Below, piece by piece: positions 47,791 to 60,499 of a stretch of DNA of 64,000 bases; the stretch's first letter is position 1; each line of letters opens with the position of its first letter. Position numbers and translations under genes: made by a program. Below the pieces are notes generated by a model. The model worked only from the letters and a program-made list of their open reading frames with translations. It did not search any database and had not been told where the DNA came from. This DNA comes from Isoetes taiwanensis (Eukaryota > Streptophyta > Lycopodiopsida > Isoetales > Isoetaceae), in assembly GCA_021234155.1 (NCBI GenBank), contig JAJEKV010000005.1:23761584-23825583 (forward strand), written 5' to 3'.

Positions 47791-49200
47791 TTCCCTACAA
47801 TTATTAAATGGTAAAGCTGTACAAATACTATTACCAAATGCCCTTACAAATACTATTACCACACGTGCAACAATAGCTGCCAATCGTGGGGTGATCTAGT
47901 GGTTATATAGCGATCATACACTGTTGGGGAAAGTTTTTTCCCTAGAAAAAACTACTAAGTTTCGTGAGCATTGGAAACATTCATAAGCTCCTACATCTAA
48001 CATCCAAAAACCGGAACATGCATTAGAATTTGTATAGTTTCTTATTAGTGGGTTCCATCTTCCAGATCTAGCACTATTATTTTTTAGAAGAAAAGCATAA
48101 GATCAATCTCTATATTAAACAATAAAAAATAAAGAGAATGAAATTTTTCCCACACGGGTACCAAAGTCAGATATAGGGATATCAAAAACAAATAATCAAG
48201 AAACAATCCATCACCATTGTATTTCCCCATATTTATGCCAAAAGCATAGACAATCCTTGCCAAAGTAACGAGTCTCCTATGCACTAGAATATAAGGTGGA
48301 TGATTCATCTAAAAGAAATGCCAAAAACTTGATTAAACAGGCAACCATATCCCATTTTTTGAGTTGCATCTATAACATGAAATGGCAGTTACGAAGGGCA
48401 TGTAATAATACACCGGTCCTCAATCTTCATCTGCCATATACCATCATTGTAGCTATAAACGTAGCATACCGCAAGAGTTGGAAGGAGCTAGAAAATTACT
48501 ATTAGCATAAATAGGGAATGGCATCCGAATTATGCTTACATAAGATAGTGATAAAGAATTATTACCTCGAGACAAAAAAAGTGAAGTTGAGGTGCTGCTC
48601 TTTAGAATTCTAAAATACCAAATTGAAATAGATAAGTGCCACGCAACAAACAAGATACACACATGGAAAAGAAGAACAACTAGAGCCCAACCTTCAAATT
48701 TTATGCAACAAACCAGGAGATCAAGGGAAAAAATTTAAGAAATAAGAAAGAAAGATAATGCAAGAACAGATCATGATATCTGGGGAGCTTCTCTAGACTG
48801 CTTTTGGAGGCCGCAAGAACTGAGCAAAGCATAGGAAAATTTTGGATGTATACGGAAATTTTGGAAAAGATAATGGAAATGTTAGATCTGCAGATCTTCA
48901 CGTCAAATAGAAAGCTAGTGCAAGGCGAATCATAGCCTAAAACCTAGAAATACTGCCCTGAACAACCTAGAAATACTGCCCTGAACAAAGCCGAAATGCA
49001 TGACCAGAACAAATATGAAATATCCATACATTAGAATCCAGCAACAACAAAGCTGCGATAACAGAACTTCCATAAAAGCTAAAGCCCAAGGAATGAAGAA
49101 AGTACAAGATTTTCATACCATGACTGTTGTTGTTGTTTGTAGATGCAGTGTTCATGAATCCATCATCTAGAAAAAAAGAGATCGAATAAAGATTCTAAAG
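47791..49200. other. no recognised gene; 23-bp perfect duplication
   Basis: A possible LTR start TGTTGGGGAAAG occurs at 47931, after the A-box-like GTGATCTAGTGGTTAT (47892). AACCTAGAAATACTGCCCTG plus AAC occurs twice without a difference at 48941-48963 and 48964-48986. Nothing else is assigned. Confidence 0.5.
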
Positions 49201-49864
49201 GGAAACACAAGTACTTGCCTTGTCTTCAAAAATGATCCTTATAGAAGACCTGCCATGCCATGGCGCCTTGGAAAAAACGGATTCTTAGAGAATCCTCTAA
49301 GAAATCTGCGCTCGGAAGAAGCCATAAATGCCGTCCACCGTTCTTGTGGGCGGGAGAAATCCGAAAATGGGCAAAAATTTGACGGCGGTGAATCCGACGG
49401 ATTGCCACATAGGACGGAGTTTTCGTCCACTTGGACGGTAGCACAATAGACTTCCGGGGAATTTCCCCCAACGAAAGGAGATCATATGAACAATAATCCA
49501 AGATGGGGAAGGAATTAGCTTTGATCCAGTGCTGAAACAAAGATTTTTCAGCTCATTTTGAGTTTCAGCTGGCGCGACGTCGAGGGCACGCCACCGGGTC
49601 TTTGCTGATAAGATGGGGTCTTTTGCTGTCAACGGCAGACAAGGAAAGCCTCCATGTGAGCTCTGCCCATTAGACCTTTTATGGCCTGGATTATTCCGGT
49701 CACTTAAACTACAGCTCGGTGGGGAGACGTACTAGTGTGTGAGAGATCAGATAGACGCCATCTGTGGGATTGGGTGGAGACGGTAGTCAGCCGGGTGGGA
49801 GACGAGAAAGACGCTAATTTTGTGGAGATTTCCGCTCCTAATAAGTAGGATCCAACCTAGCCTA
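49120..49864 (-). promoter_or_regulatory. possible minus-strand gene start (leader exon), unproven
   Basis: The stretch is more GC-rich than its surroundings and is followed on the minus strand by CCATAAAAGG (about 49678), a TATA-like site. Open frames overlap at 49226-49632. A GC-type donor AAG/GCAAGT near 49218 and a small exon-like block at about 49121-49166, bounded by TTTTTTCTAG and GGTATGA, could form a 5' leader. I recognise no protein. Confidence 0.22.
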
Positions 49865-49877
49865 NNNNNNNNNNNNN
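49865..49877. other. assembly gap, 13 N
   Basis: Thirteen undetermined bases. The flanks do not repeat each other. True gap size is unknown. Confidence 0.99.
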
Positions 49878-52800
49878 GTAGAAATTAGAGAAGATGTAGA
49901 TCCAAAACTTTAAGTGATTGGCGATCAAGGTTGGCATGCTTAACATATAAGGTAGGGTACATTATGATGCACCACATTGAAGTAAATTACATGAAATATT
50001 TGTCAGTATAGGCCAAATGCGAAGTTTGTTGACATCCGAGGAGAAGCTGCTGAGACAAACAATAATAATTGGAAGTTAGACCCGGAAAACAAACTGGAAG
50101 CACATTAAAAGCTTTAGGTATTAGGGATCTCTAATGCTGAATTTTTTAATAATTTCTTAAGGGGCAAACCCTCATTCATGTATTTGTGGTCAAGTCCATG
50201 GATATGCTTTATATATCTCTAAAATATAATTAATTCAACCTTAATCTCAGTCCTGAGCATGGAGCAGCTGTTTATGTCAAAACAATGATCGAATAGTCCC
50301 AAAGTCCACGCAATAATTTATTCTGATCACTCTGTACCAAACATATGGCTTTTGCAAAATCCCCACCCGCGGTCTTCCTCAAAATCTTTTCCCTTTTTTT
50401 TTTCTTTTTCTTTTTTATCGCATCTCAGCGCACTCGGCCGCTGCTTAATAATATATTGGCATTGAGTAAAATCCTCCCACGCAAAGCTTCTGTTGCCAAA
50501 ACATATTTTGGACTTCAAAAAGTTTCTCCTTGTTGTTTATGCTGTGTTTTAGTTGAACTCGAACTGGTAAAGCATATTTGCTTCGGATTTCTCGCATAAA
50601 ACTGCAACCCTATTTTGAGCTTCTGATTACGGGCATAATATCCGGAAGCAATCATTAGCCTTTGAAGAGGACTGGAACCTGCTGTCCATTCGCGAACTTT
50701 GTTCCTTTAGGTTCAAGTACCATGCATCAAAGAGAGTCTCTATGAGCAATAATATCCCTTTCGGGGACATCTATGGCAACCCTTCGCATGCTATTATTCC
50801 TTCTTGTTTTGATTTGTTCTGAAAAGCCTTTATATGATGATTGTCCCCTCTTTTTATTTTTGGACATATGGTGATCGGAATACGATTATGCACCCTTTCA
50901 TTTTCTTGAACAAATTTAAAAACCCGGATTTTAGATCCTAGTCATCCCGGGCCATCATAAACACAGATGGAACATTGACCTGCGGGATAAAGAGTCCAAA
51001 TATGAGGATGCCGTTCGTGATTTTTTTCCCCGCTGATATTGAACTTTTAATTTTTCCGACCGCTATTGCCCCGCTTCATAGCACCCATTCACGCCACGTC
51101 CATGTCGAAAATTCTGGCTCGACCTCAGATCCACGAGGACGTTCAGAACTTACCATGGATCGCAGGTAGGCCCCGTAGTCGACAGCCTCGCTTTGGCTTC
51201 ACTGTGAACCATGAACGGCAAAGACAACGCTTTTGTTTCAGATTGGAAATCATGGCCGCCGTGTTTTGGCAACCGTGAAGCATTGTTCTTTACAATTTAG
51301 CTTCCCTTTAAACTAAATTCCATGATATGGAATCATGTCATCCTGTGGAGAATCACTGAGAAGGCCTCTGTGTCCATCGAGACAATTTTATAACGCACTC
51401 CGCTTGATGCAGGAATTTATTCAAGAATCAAGTGGAGGAATCTTTACTGTCCGATTTGAGACATATGGAACATGTTTCACATTTATTATGAATGATCCAT
51501 TGCTCTGGAAAAGAGTTTTTCTAAAGTTAAGTCCGTTCAATCCCTTTGAGTGCGCTTGTACTCTTTTGGTTGAAGTGAGACTCAGTAAGTATCCAACTTC
51601 CTTAGGTTTGAGACAATTCATGGAAGATATATACTCAGCTTTGAGGAAGGTAGCATTGGCCTTTCTCTAGAAATTGTTTAGTGGGTGACTTTGGAGTGGA
51701 TCCTCTAGTGTCCTTATGGAATTGTAAAGTCTTTCAGAGGATTGGTAAAATGATTTGGATAACTTCACTGCTTCGGCCTCTCTACTACTATAGATCACAC
51801 CTAAGGGAGTTGACTTAGCTAGTTAAAGCCTGCCTTTTAGAAGGTGCCATGGCTCTCATTTATCAGTGTTGGTGCATTACTTGATCAGCCACATTATACC
51901 CCGCGAATTTGAGTAATGGTAATCCTGATGAGTTCATTTATCCGGAAATGAGGCGATATTCCACGTGACAATGCAAGCAATTTAGATTACGAAGATAGGT
52001 TTCTCGATTAAGAGTTTTGTCGGATTGATGTAAGAGTGACAGAAGAGCTTGCGTCAAACTCTAAGATTTATGGAATTAGTGCATGCATTTGAATTTTATT
52101 CCTCTCTCTAACACGCCTTTGGTGACATTCCTAATACTTTTTGATCGTGCATGTCTTGCTGAGATTGTAAAGTTCCTGTGCTTTATTAGGTACCCATTTT
52201 CTATGAATTTTGTTTGTACATTTTGAGGGGATTACACTCATGATCACTCAACTAGGGATTTGCTCTGCTGGAACCGCCTTTTGAATTACTCAACCGTGAA
52301 TGAGACTTCTACCAGATGAATTCAATCGAGGGTCCCTCAAAATTGGGTAACATATCCGAAGGTTATTTTACACAACAATATAGTGGATAAGGATGAGTAG
52401 TTTATGTGAAGAAGATTTTGACCAACGAAGTGATTCTATGATCCAGATGTTTCACTAAATGGATTCAGAAGTTATAACGGTGAGATGAAGTTTATGCTCT
52501 TTCTAGATAATTATCATGGACTATATATTGAGTTTATGAGTGAGGTGCGCTGAATTGCACTCTTTCTAAAGTAATAACATTCCTGAAACGTATAACGATT
52601 CCTATTTTAAATATTTATCCGGATCAAATTGAATCGACCAATGCAATGAAGAAAGCCTCGAGCTCTATTTCATCCTAAACTCTAGAAATTTCTGCGACGA
52701 ATAAAGTACGCCGATTTATTTTATAAAGATGCAAGATATCTGCTTTTTCCCTGAATTTGAAAATGGCAAAAGTTTTATGACTTACATTTGTTCTTTGTTT

Positions 52801-54500
52801 CACAATCTGTTGGTGGTTCAAAGATACATTCCGACTTAGGCCAAGACATATGTAATGCATGAGGGCCATTCATGGATTCATTTTATGGTGGTTCCTATTG
52901 AATCATATGATGTTATTTAAAAGTGTAAAACAAATAACAAAGAAATGTTGAAATAGGATGTCCTTGATTACTTCCCAGCATTATGTTCTGATGTTTGATG
53001 GTTCATTGGAAAATGAGCTGGTAATGCAAATCAATTCCTACAAAAGTGGTTGAGTTTATATCTGAGATATGGCTCATCTGAAAATGCACTAAATTTGATT
53101 CCATGATTCAGCAATCTTTATATCCCTGTTTTCGACGGCTGTTTATTGGTTGCCGGGAAATTGCAAAGTGTCTCCAGGAATGGAGTATTGAGAAAGATAT
53201 TTCATTTTGTAGCATATAAGATAGACCATTTAGTTCTCTTGATTGTTTGTCTTTCTTTACAGCTTAAAGGCTTTTTATCACGAGGTTTTCAATTTGAATG
53301 GCCATAGGTAGCTGATGTAGCTTTGGAAGATACAACATAAAATAGTAAAACGTGAACTCTACTATAATTACTTGTGCACTTGTGCTTGGTTTAGCCCTGT
53401 ATTTATGATTTATAAAAAATACTAAAAGCATTAACTTAACTCGTCCTGTGGTTGTACAATGGCATGCTTACGTAATAGAGTTGCAAGAATCTCTTTCAAT
53501 AATATTGACTAGCAATAGACCCATCTTTTAATTATCTTTGAATTGCTTACGTACAAGGAAAGGGGCAAAGTAGGTATAGCAATGGATCCACTTTTAATTA
53601 TGCCCCTGGAAAAGTCCTTTTCTTGTATTTTTTTTCCCATAAACATCCACACGAAGTCTCCGGTTATGGTAGAATGTAGCCATGTATGTACATCACAAGA
53701 AAAGCGAAAGATAAGATTTCCCAATAAACCCATGAGTAATAAACATAGAAATCCCGCCCATTTAAATGATATGGCGAAATCAGTCAGATCTCATATCTTG
53801 ATACAACAATCATAAAATGCATACCTTTGTCTCGTAAAAAGAAGAAATTCCATTTCTTTGCCACATACAAAGCAGGTAATAAAAATAGTATTTCAAACAA
53901 AATATGATGTAGCAAATAATCTTTCATAAAATATATTGATGTCTTACAAAACACAAATGCAAGAAAGAACACGTAAGTAAGAAAAGACATTTGTTTCCAT
54001 CATATGACTAACATAGATTACTCTTTTTCACAAAGGGTACTTCAAGCTTCCAAATTATGTCTCCCATGTGACTTTGAATTTGCTTGGTAACCTCAATAAT
54101 AATCCGACCGGAACCGTTTTTAAGCATTTGCTTGTAAAATAGAGGAAGTTGATTTTCTTTTTCCTACAACTTCTCAAATAATTCAGCTTGTCCTTTTTGC
54201 ATTTTTTCCATCAAACCCTCCTCGCTTTCCTTTGAAGCCTTTTGCCTTTCTTTTCCAAAGTTGTATGAAAGAACCAATTTGATGACTGATTATCCTATGT
54301 TTGCCTTTTGCCTACTCCTACAAAGGCTCATCTTACGCCATCTAATTAGATTATGTATATATAAGTATCTTCAAAAGTCTTCAAGATATTTCAAGGAATC
54401 TACATACCTTTTGAAGCCCCGCCATTTTGTTTGCATGTAGAGAAACCGGGTAATGAAGTCACACAGCTCAACAAATCTTTGCTTAACTAACCATGAGTCC
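49878..54500. other. no recognised gene
   Basis: AT-rich. A T-run TTTTTTTTTTCTTTTTC lies at 50394. The plus-strand frame 51335-51670 (111 codons, ending PTSLGLRQFMEDIYSALRK) looks protein-like but matches no family I know. No LTR pair, zinc finger or polymerase motif was seen. Confidence 0.35.
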
Positions 54501-54504
54501 ATTT

Positions 54505-54930
54505 TCACCTAACGCTCTTCTAGAAAAAAATTGGAAGCTTTTCTCTCTTCTTCAGATGCATCAAGATACCAATATTCTCACGTTCCCACTAGTTGGCCTA
54601 CAATTTACAAATTACATAGAAATGAAAAAATTAGTACATTGCTTGCAAAAAACATATCCTGAAACGTACTTGTAGTCTCTTATTTTTGTAATCAGTCTTG
54701 AAGTTGGTCCCACTTGCTTATATACAAGCGGCCGGTGACGAACCTATACCCGTTCGTTGAGATAAAATGCAATTGCTTGCCAACGCTTCTTTCTTGGTCC
54801 TGACTTCTTTTTGGACCGGCCATTCATAATTTCATCCCATTCTCTTATCTTTGCTGTAATTAATGCAAGCACTTTTGACCTTCATTCTAATTTTTCTTTC
54901 TTGGATCTCCCTTTCTTGTTGATTTATGTA
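54505..54930 (-). pseudogene. trihelix (Myb/SANT-like) DNA-binding domain fragment, two exons
   Basis: Minus strand. Exon one (54670 to about 54930) reads VLALITAKIREWDEIMNG, then KKRWQAIAFY, then after one frameshift NGYRFVTGRLYISKWDQLQD. Exon two (about 54505-54597) gives EYWYLDASEEERKASNFFLE. The order Trp, Trp, KWD-x-L, then W-x-x-x-x-x-E-R-K, fits plant trihelix-type DNA-binding domains found in transcription factors and transposon-derived genes. The 72-bp intron (54598-54669) has GTACGT and TTGTAG ends. A stop codon lies in exon two before EYW. No upstream exon or promoter was identified. Could be a gene relic or part of a DNA transposon. Confidence 0.5.
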
Positions 54931-55197
54931 GGTTCCCTTTCGCCTGACCGCACATCTTCATTGTTTTATATAGAACTATCTTCAAAAATGTTCCCTCGAA
55001 AATGGCGAAACTACTAGCACCATTAATGGTGATTCAAGTGGAATATCGTAAGAGGTTCCAAAGAGGATACGCGAGGGAGTTTGAGGAGTATGAGGTTCTT
55101 GATAGTTATGTGGAAACAAAATTTCCAATATTCAAACTCTTCGAGGTTCTATTTTCACCACCAAGGCAAAGATATAGGACAAACTGTGTAACCATGG

Positions 55198-56771
55198 TGT
55201 GGTGACTCCCCCCAACATATCACGACACTTTCGGACATATATATACGGGGACTTTCCCTCCCATGGCAACCAACTCACCATGGCGGGGGCCCTCCGGCCA
55301 ACCTCCGGGCCATCTATAAGAAGATGCTCAAGTGAAGGACCCACGTAGGGGTCATTCGTCCACGCCCTTCAATGGGGCTCCTGATCGCGAAAGCGAAATA
55401 CAAGGTTAGCACACAAAGATAATCATATCATAATTTACCACCACGAGGGGTAACATCCATCCAAGTGACAACAACAAAGAATATATGCATTTTAATACTA
55501 AGAAAGACACCCAAACCCATGGTTCTACCCCCTGCCTTCCCGGATTGAGGATCGACCGACGGCTAGGTCTCAAGAGATCGCCAGTCCGAATCTTGACATG
55601 GCGCTATCGGCATAGAACATCAAGTAGGGTTGTCCACTCCATCCGCCTCTCCTGTTCACATCTTTGCAAATGAGTCCAATCATGCTATGGCGCCACTATA
55701 GCCTTCCCTACACGCGGACTCAAGGTATCACCCCAGCCTACTCAGCTCATGAAGCCCCATTCTGATGAGGCGTGGTGCTCAAGTGTCCCCTTCCGGATCA
55801 CAAAGGGTTCCATGGGTGAGCTAGAGAATACGTGTCGGTCGGCCGACCCGCATCCGCACCGACTTACTCACCCTAAATCTACTCAAAACACGGGGGTGCC
55901 CCATACGGGTCACACCTCCCACCAGTGTGTCGGACCCATACCCGCCCTCTACGCAACGACTCCACGGGCCTAGCCCACTTTCGTAGAGTCTCAGAGCCTT
56001 TTATTTTTTACGCAAGACCCCACCCCACTTCACCATTCGCGTCCCTTATCCGGTGCCTAAGCAATTCCCATAGCATCCACTTACTCGGTGGTCTCTTGTG
56101 CACGCGCATCTAAGGGGAACACAGGATCAACCTAGGAGTATACTACTAACATGGCTCGCAGGTCTCTACCCCCCTCCCTTAAACCCCCATTTCGAGAATA
56201 ATACTATGCAAAGAACTATCAATCCATCCTTTAAGAGCAAGACCGTAATCGAAAATAAAGAGAACCACCTTGACAAATCAAGGGTTAGTTCCTACAAGTA
56301 AAGCAATGTGAGAATGATCTAAACAACACAACAAGTGCTCCAACATGGGCGCCCCTAGAATTCTCAAAGCTATACTAACCACCCACCCTGAAGTTCCGAG
56401 CCATTGAGTTGCCATTTGATGCCTCCCATCTTCCCCGGACTTGGCGCTCACACACACAGTGGTAAAGGTGCTTGGCAGGTGGGCGCTCAGCCCCGCCCTC
56501 TTGGACGATTTTGGGAGTCAATCGGCTAGGGGTCAAGTTGATGACCCAAATTGAACTTCCCATGCCGCCAATCAATTAGGCCGTGGCGCCCCCAAAATAG
56601 CCAATTAGTCCAATTCAAATAATTGGATAATTATCCTTTAATGGTTAATTTAACATAGCTAATTTAATCCCTTTAGGTCCAATGTCAAAATACCCCATGG
56701 TGGCGCATCTTTGTTGGTGACGTGTCGATATTATTTATACATATTCGTGATAAATATATGGAACGTCCACA
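55198..56771 (-). repeat. chromovirus 3' LTR
   Basis: Bounds TGTGGTGACTCC (55198) and GAACGTCCACA (56771) give short inverted ends TGTGG/CCACA. The inner side carries the purine tract. 1574 bp. Only one copy is in the window, so the outer bound rests on the end motif alone. Confidence 0.68.
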
Positions 56772-56781
56772 TTCTCCCCTT
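56772..56781 (-). other. chromovirus polypurine tract
   Basis: The minus strand reads AAGGGGAGAA directly before the LTR start TGTGGACG. Just upstream, the frame NLEDNII is typical of the end of plant Gypsy polyproteins. Confidence 0.75.
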
Positions 56782-57433
56782 AGAAATAATGTTGTCCTCA
56801 AGATTGGGTTAGTTAATCGAGACAACTATTTGAAGAAACCGGGAGAAAAGTATACTTAAGAAAGGAAGATAACTCATTATTTCAAACAAATGGCATACAT
56901 TGAAGTTGAAAATATATCCGAAAGTGCAAGCATCAAAGTGGATTTTTACAGATGACTTATCATCAAAGAAAATTCATGGACCGAAGTCCAATTTTGAAGA
57001 CATCATAGACGAATTTAAAATAACACATGTAAAACAAAGCGGATCAAAAAGAAGTCGGGCCCATCAAAGAACCCTTATACATGGGCGCGTGTCACGAACC
57101 GCTCCACGGGCCCAGCGCATGTCGATATATTAGTATGTATAAATAATATAAATAAATTGTGGTTGAAGGACCACCCCTAATGAATAAAAAAAAAATCTAT
57201 CTACAAGGGAACTTATCATGGCTATGGTTCGCAATTCATTGCGGCGTAAGGAATGGTGAAGTTCCTATTATAGCCAAGATGAACGCGGCCTATGAACTAC
57301 ATGCTTTCCGTGCAATTCAATCATGTCCACATTGACAAGTATTACCATGTCCTAGGGAACACGAAGGTGATCCCATCATCGGGAACTATTATCAACGATG
57401 TATCTACCCCTCTAGTGCATGATTCTCGGCGAA

Positions 57434-57660
57434 TCAAGCCTTCAAGCTTACCGCCGAGCGGGGTTGATAGCATCGCTGATGGTGCTGCCTTGAGATTCCC
57501 GCATGAAGTCCTGATAGTGTTTCAAGGTCTATTTCCATTACCCACGAAGCATCCTCAACCGGCAAGTGTTTCCACTTGACCAAGTATTGCAAAAGATTTG
57601 GGTCCTTCGTCCGCTTTATAGGCTCGATCAAGAAGAGCTTCAGCACTATATCTAAATGCT
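57434..57660 (-). pseudogene. chromodomain
   Basis: YLVKWKHLPVEDASWV (57539-57586) is the core chromodomain strand and helix start: YLVKW-x(4,5)-ES/DASW. In the family the aromatic residues bind methylated histone tails. This piece is in one open frame of 174 codons (57434-57958) with the integrase tail, although the true frame shifts once between them. Confidence 0.85.
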
Positions 57661-57679
57661 CTTCCGCTATTTCAAGTAG

Positions 57680-58760
57680 GGTGGGTGTATCCAAGATCTC
57701 CTCGGATCTCGGTGTGTCTGCTTTAGAAGACTCACATGAAAGACCTTGTGGATCTTCAAACGGGTGGCAATTCCAGCGATATGCCTGTTCCCAACACGCC
57801 AATGATCTTGAACGCCCAGCCCATCTGGTGCTAACTTCTTGCAAAATACCAATCTTAAGCTTGGCTTGTTTTACCTTAATCTTAAGCCAAACCGATTCAC
57901 CCCACTGAAGACTCGGGGTCCTGCGGCTTATCTGGCTACACTCTTCTTCGATGATCACAGACGGCCCAATAAGTACCCACGCACTTCTTCAACCAAAGCT
58001 TGCATTTCCAAGAGGAGTTGTTGAGAAACCTCCACTTTAGAAACGGGTTATGCCATGTGTCCGAGTAAGGCATTGATAACCATAATTTATCATGAAGGGA
58101 GACATTCGAAGATTCCCAAGTTTCATACCAAGTATAGGCAAACTCGACCCGGATAAATGTAGTCAGCCCATTGGGATTGCTTACTCCACACATAACTTCG
58201 TAGCATATCCCTATAATACGATTGGTACGCCACCTAACCATCCGGCCTGAGGATGATATCGTGATCTATAGCAAGCTTGGTTCGATGGTAGCAAAGAAAT
58301 CTTTCCGTAAGGCACTTACGAATTTGGGATCCCCGCCGGATACAATAACTCATGGCATTCCGTGCAACCTAAAGATCTCCTTTGCAAATAAATTGTATCA
58401 GGTCAAAGTCCGTGGGTCCCGGTCCCACATGGCAAGAAATGAGCCATTTTTGACAATTTGTCGGTAACCACTACCATCAATGCATCGTATCCACGGAGAG
58501 TAATGGAAGGCCCACAATGAAATCCATGGTTATCACTTCCCACTTAGCATTGGGTACGCCCAAATGTTTGCAACTCTCCCCGAATCCTTAATTGCTCAGC
58601 CTTGGTTTGTTGGACACACTTGACACCGCTAATGTACCCGGCAATGTCCTTCTTCATCGGGGCCAAAATAACCGGAGCGGATCTTAAAAGTAGGTCTTCA
58701 TAAAACTCGCATGTCCAAATATAGGGTCATGTGCGTGTCATGGAGAATTAGTTTACGCAT
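57680..58760 (-). pseudogene. chromovirus integrase
   Basis: The core begins GPSITLRGYDALMVVV...KMAHFLPC (58425-58510), where the first catalytic aspartate is in GYDALM. The C-terminal part shows GESVWLKI (57880-57900), RWAG, and LKIHKVFHVSLLKQ (about 57718-57759). The N-terminal finger shows IAGYISGVKCVQQTKA (about 58593-58640). Stops and frame changes separate them. Confidence 0.84.
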
Positions 58761-59480
58761 CCTCAAGTTCTCGTGTACACACAACTTATCTTTGTAATAT
58801 AACAAGTTGCCTTCTTTCTTATAATGAACGGAAAGTTTCATGCTTCTTTTATCCGTATGCGTTTCCTTAGCCAAACTAACCCAAACATCACGGAATTCGG
58901 ATCCGTGGCCAAGGTCTGTTTCTATCTGCTTCTCAAACTCACTAGTGAGTGTAGAAATTGCATTACAATAGGTTCGGGTTACCGAAGGGATGGCGGACAA
59001 GGCATCCGCAACTACATTGTGTTTCCTGTGCTTATACATAATCTCAAAGTCATATTCCTCGAGAAACTCCATCCATCTTCTCTCGACGGAGATTGAGATT
59101 GGGCCGGGTTGTTAGATAACGGAGACTCATGATCCGTATCCAGTGGAATCTTCTACCAAGAAGGTAGTGTCTCCATATACGCCAGAGCGGACAACCGCTA
59201 ACAACTCCTCGATCGTGGGTAGGGTATCGCCGCCGCCTCGCTCATTTTTTTTTGAATCATATGTACAACCCTCCCTTCCTCGCATTAGGATTGCACCGTA
59301 GCAATCTTATCGGCATCCGTTGTTATTAGTTTATCCTTTTCGTGATCGGGCAATGTGAGAACCGGTGTCGACGTTAAAGCATCCTTAAGCTTCTCGAAAA
59401 ACTATCTTGGACTTTCGCTTTCCAATGCTCCATCCAATCTTTTACCTTTTCGTGCTTTGTGAGATCAAGAAGAGGTGCTG
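58690..59480 (-). pseudogene. chromovirus RNase H and linker
   Basis: The open piece 58698-59072 starts with MEFLEEYDFEIMYKHRKHN and VVADALSAIP, the textbook end of Ty3 RNase H (Y-x-G-K-x-N-x-V-A-D-A-L-S-R). The conserved arginine after ALS is alanine. The early catalytic segment lies in broken frames near 59.2-59.4 kb. Confidence 0.82.
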
Positions 59481-59539
59481 CAATCTTTGCAAAATCCTTA
59501 ACAAATTTCCGATAATATCCCCGCCAATCCTAAGAAACT

Positions 59540-60330
59540 TCGACCTCTAAACATTACTGAATGGGCCAATCCTTCACCGCCTCTATCTTTGCCGGATCGG
59601 TAGCAATTCCCTCGGGCCGAAATGACATGTCCCAAATAATCCACCTTCTGAGTGGCAAACTTGCACTTAGAGAACTTGGCAAAGAGTCGGGTGGACGCCT
59701 TAGCTTTTGTAGGGCTAACCTAAGATGTTTCTCATGCTCCTCCGAGTTTTTATAGATGAGAATGTCGTCAAAGAAAATAACAACAAAATCATCCAAGTAG
59801 TGTCTAAGACATCATTCATCAATCGCATAAAAGTTATGGGGGCATTAGTTAATCCAAAAGGCATAACAAGAAACTCATAGTGCCCATATCTAGTGCGAAA
59901 AGCGATTTATGGATGTCCTCCTCCTTAATCCTTATTTGATGATATCCCGAGCGTAAATCAATCTTTGAGAAATATTTGGCCCCTTGCAACCGGGTCCATT
60001 AGATCATCTCGCCTCTAGGCAAAGCATAGCGGTTCTTGATGGTATGTTTATTGAGTCTGCCTATAATCAATACACATCCTCAAGGAGCCATCCTTTTCTT
60101 AACGAAAAGGATAGGAGGCCAAAAAGGCTAAAACACTAGGCCTAATGAAACCTAGGTTTAGTAACTCCCCGGTTGCTTCTTAAGCTCGGCAACTCGGGGG
60201 ACTCATACCGTACGGGCCTTACCGGTAGGCTTAATACCGGTTCCAAAGCTATCTCACATTCTACTCCTCTAAAAGGAGGAAGCTCGATCTCATTTGGAAA
60301 AAAGATCGCTAAATTCTGAGAAGATTGGCA
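59540..60330 (-). pseudogene. chromovirus reverse transcriptase
   Basis: DGSLRMCIDYR (about 60075-60107), then a [11 protein letters not shown]-type block (about 59940-59980, frame shifted), then the catalytic box FFDDILIY (FFDD at 59764-59775), then IATDPAKIEAVKDWP (59554-59600). The usual first residues of the box are Y/F-I/V/L-D-D, so FFDD is a variant. RT copies element RNA. Confidence 0.86.
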
Positions 60331-60499
60331 ATCCCTTCCGCAAGGTATCAACTACTTGCTTCGCTTTAGCATCCGACTCAATGGAGGTAAGCCTAATAAT
60401 GCAAAGCAACTTATCTTCACGTATAGCCTTATCTAACTGCCTCGATGGTGATAGACCGCATAATGGGGTTTAAGGAGTCACCTTTATAGTTACGCTGGC

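Noticed and set aside
51335-51670. 111-codon plus-strand open frame with protein-like residues
   Set aside because: I could not tie it to a family or find neighbouring exons; may be retroelement debris.
57088-57112. second chromovirus LTR start at GTGTCACGAACC
   Set aside because: Lies inside the element, left of the chromodomain and right of the purine tract, so it cannot be an LTR boundary.
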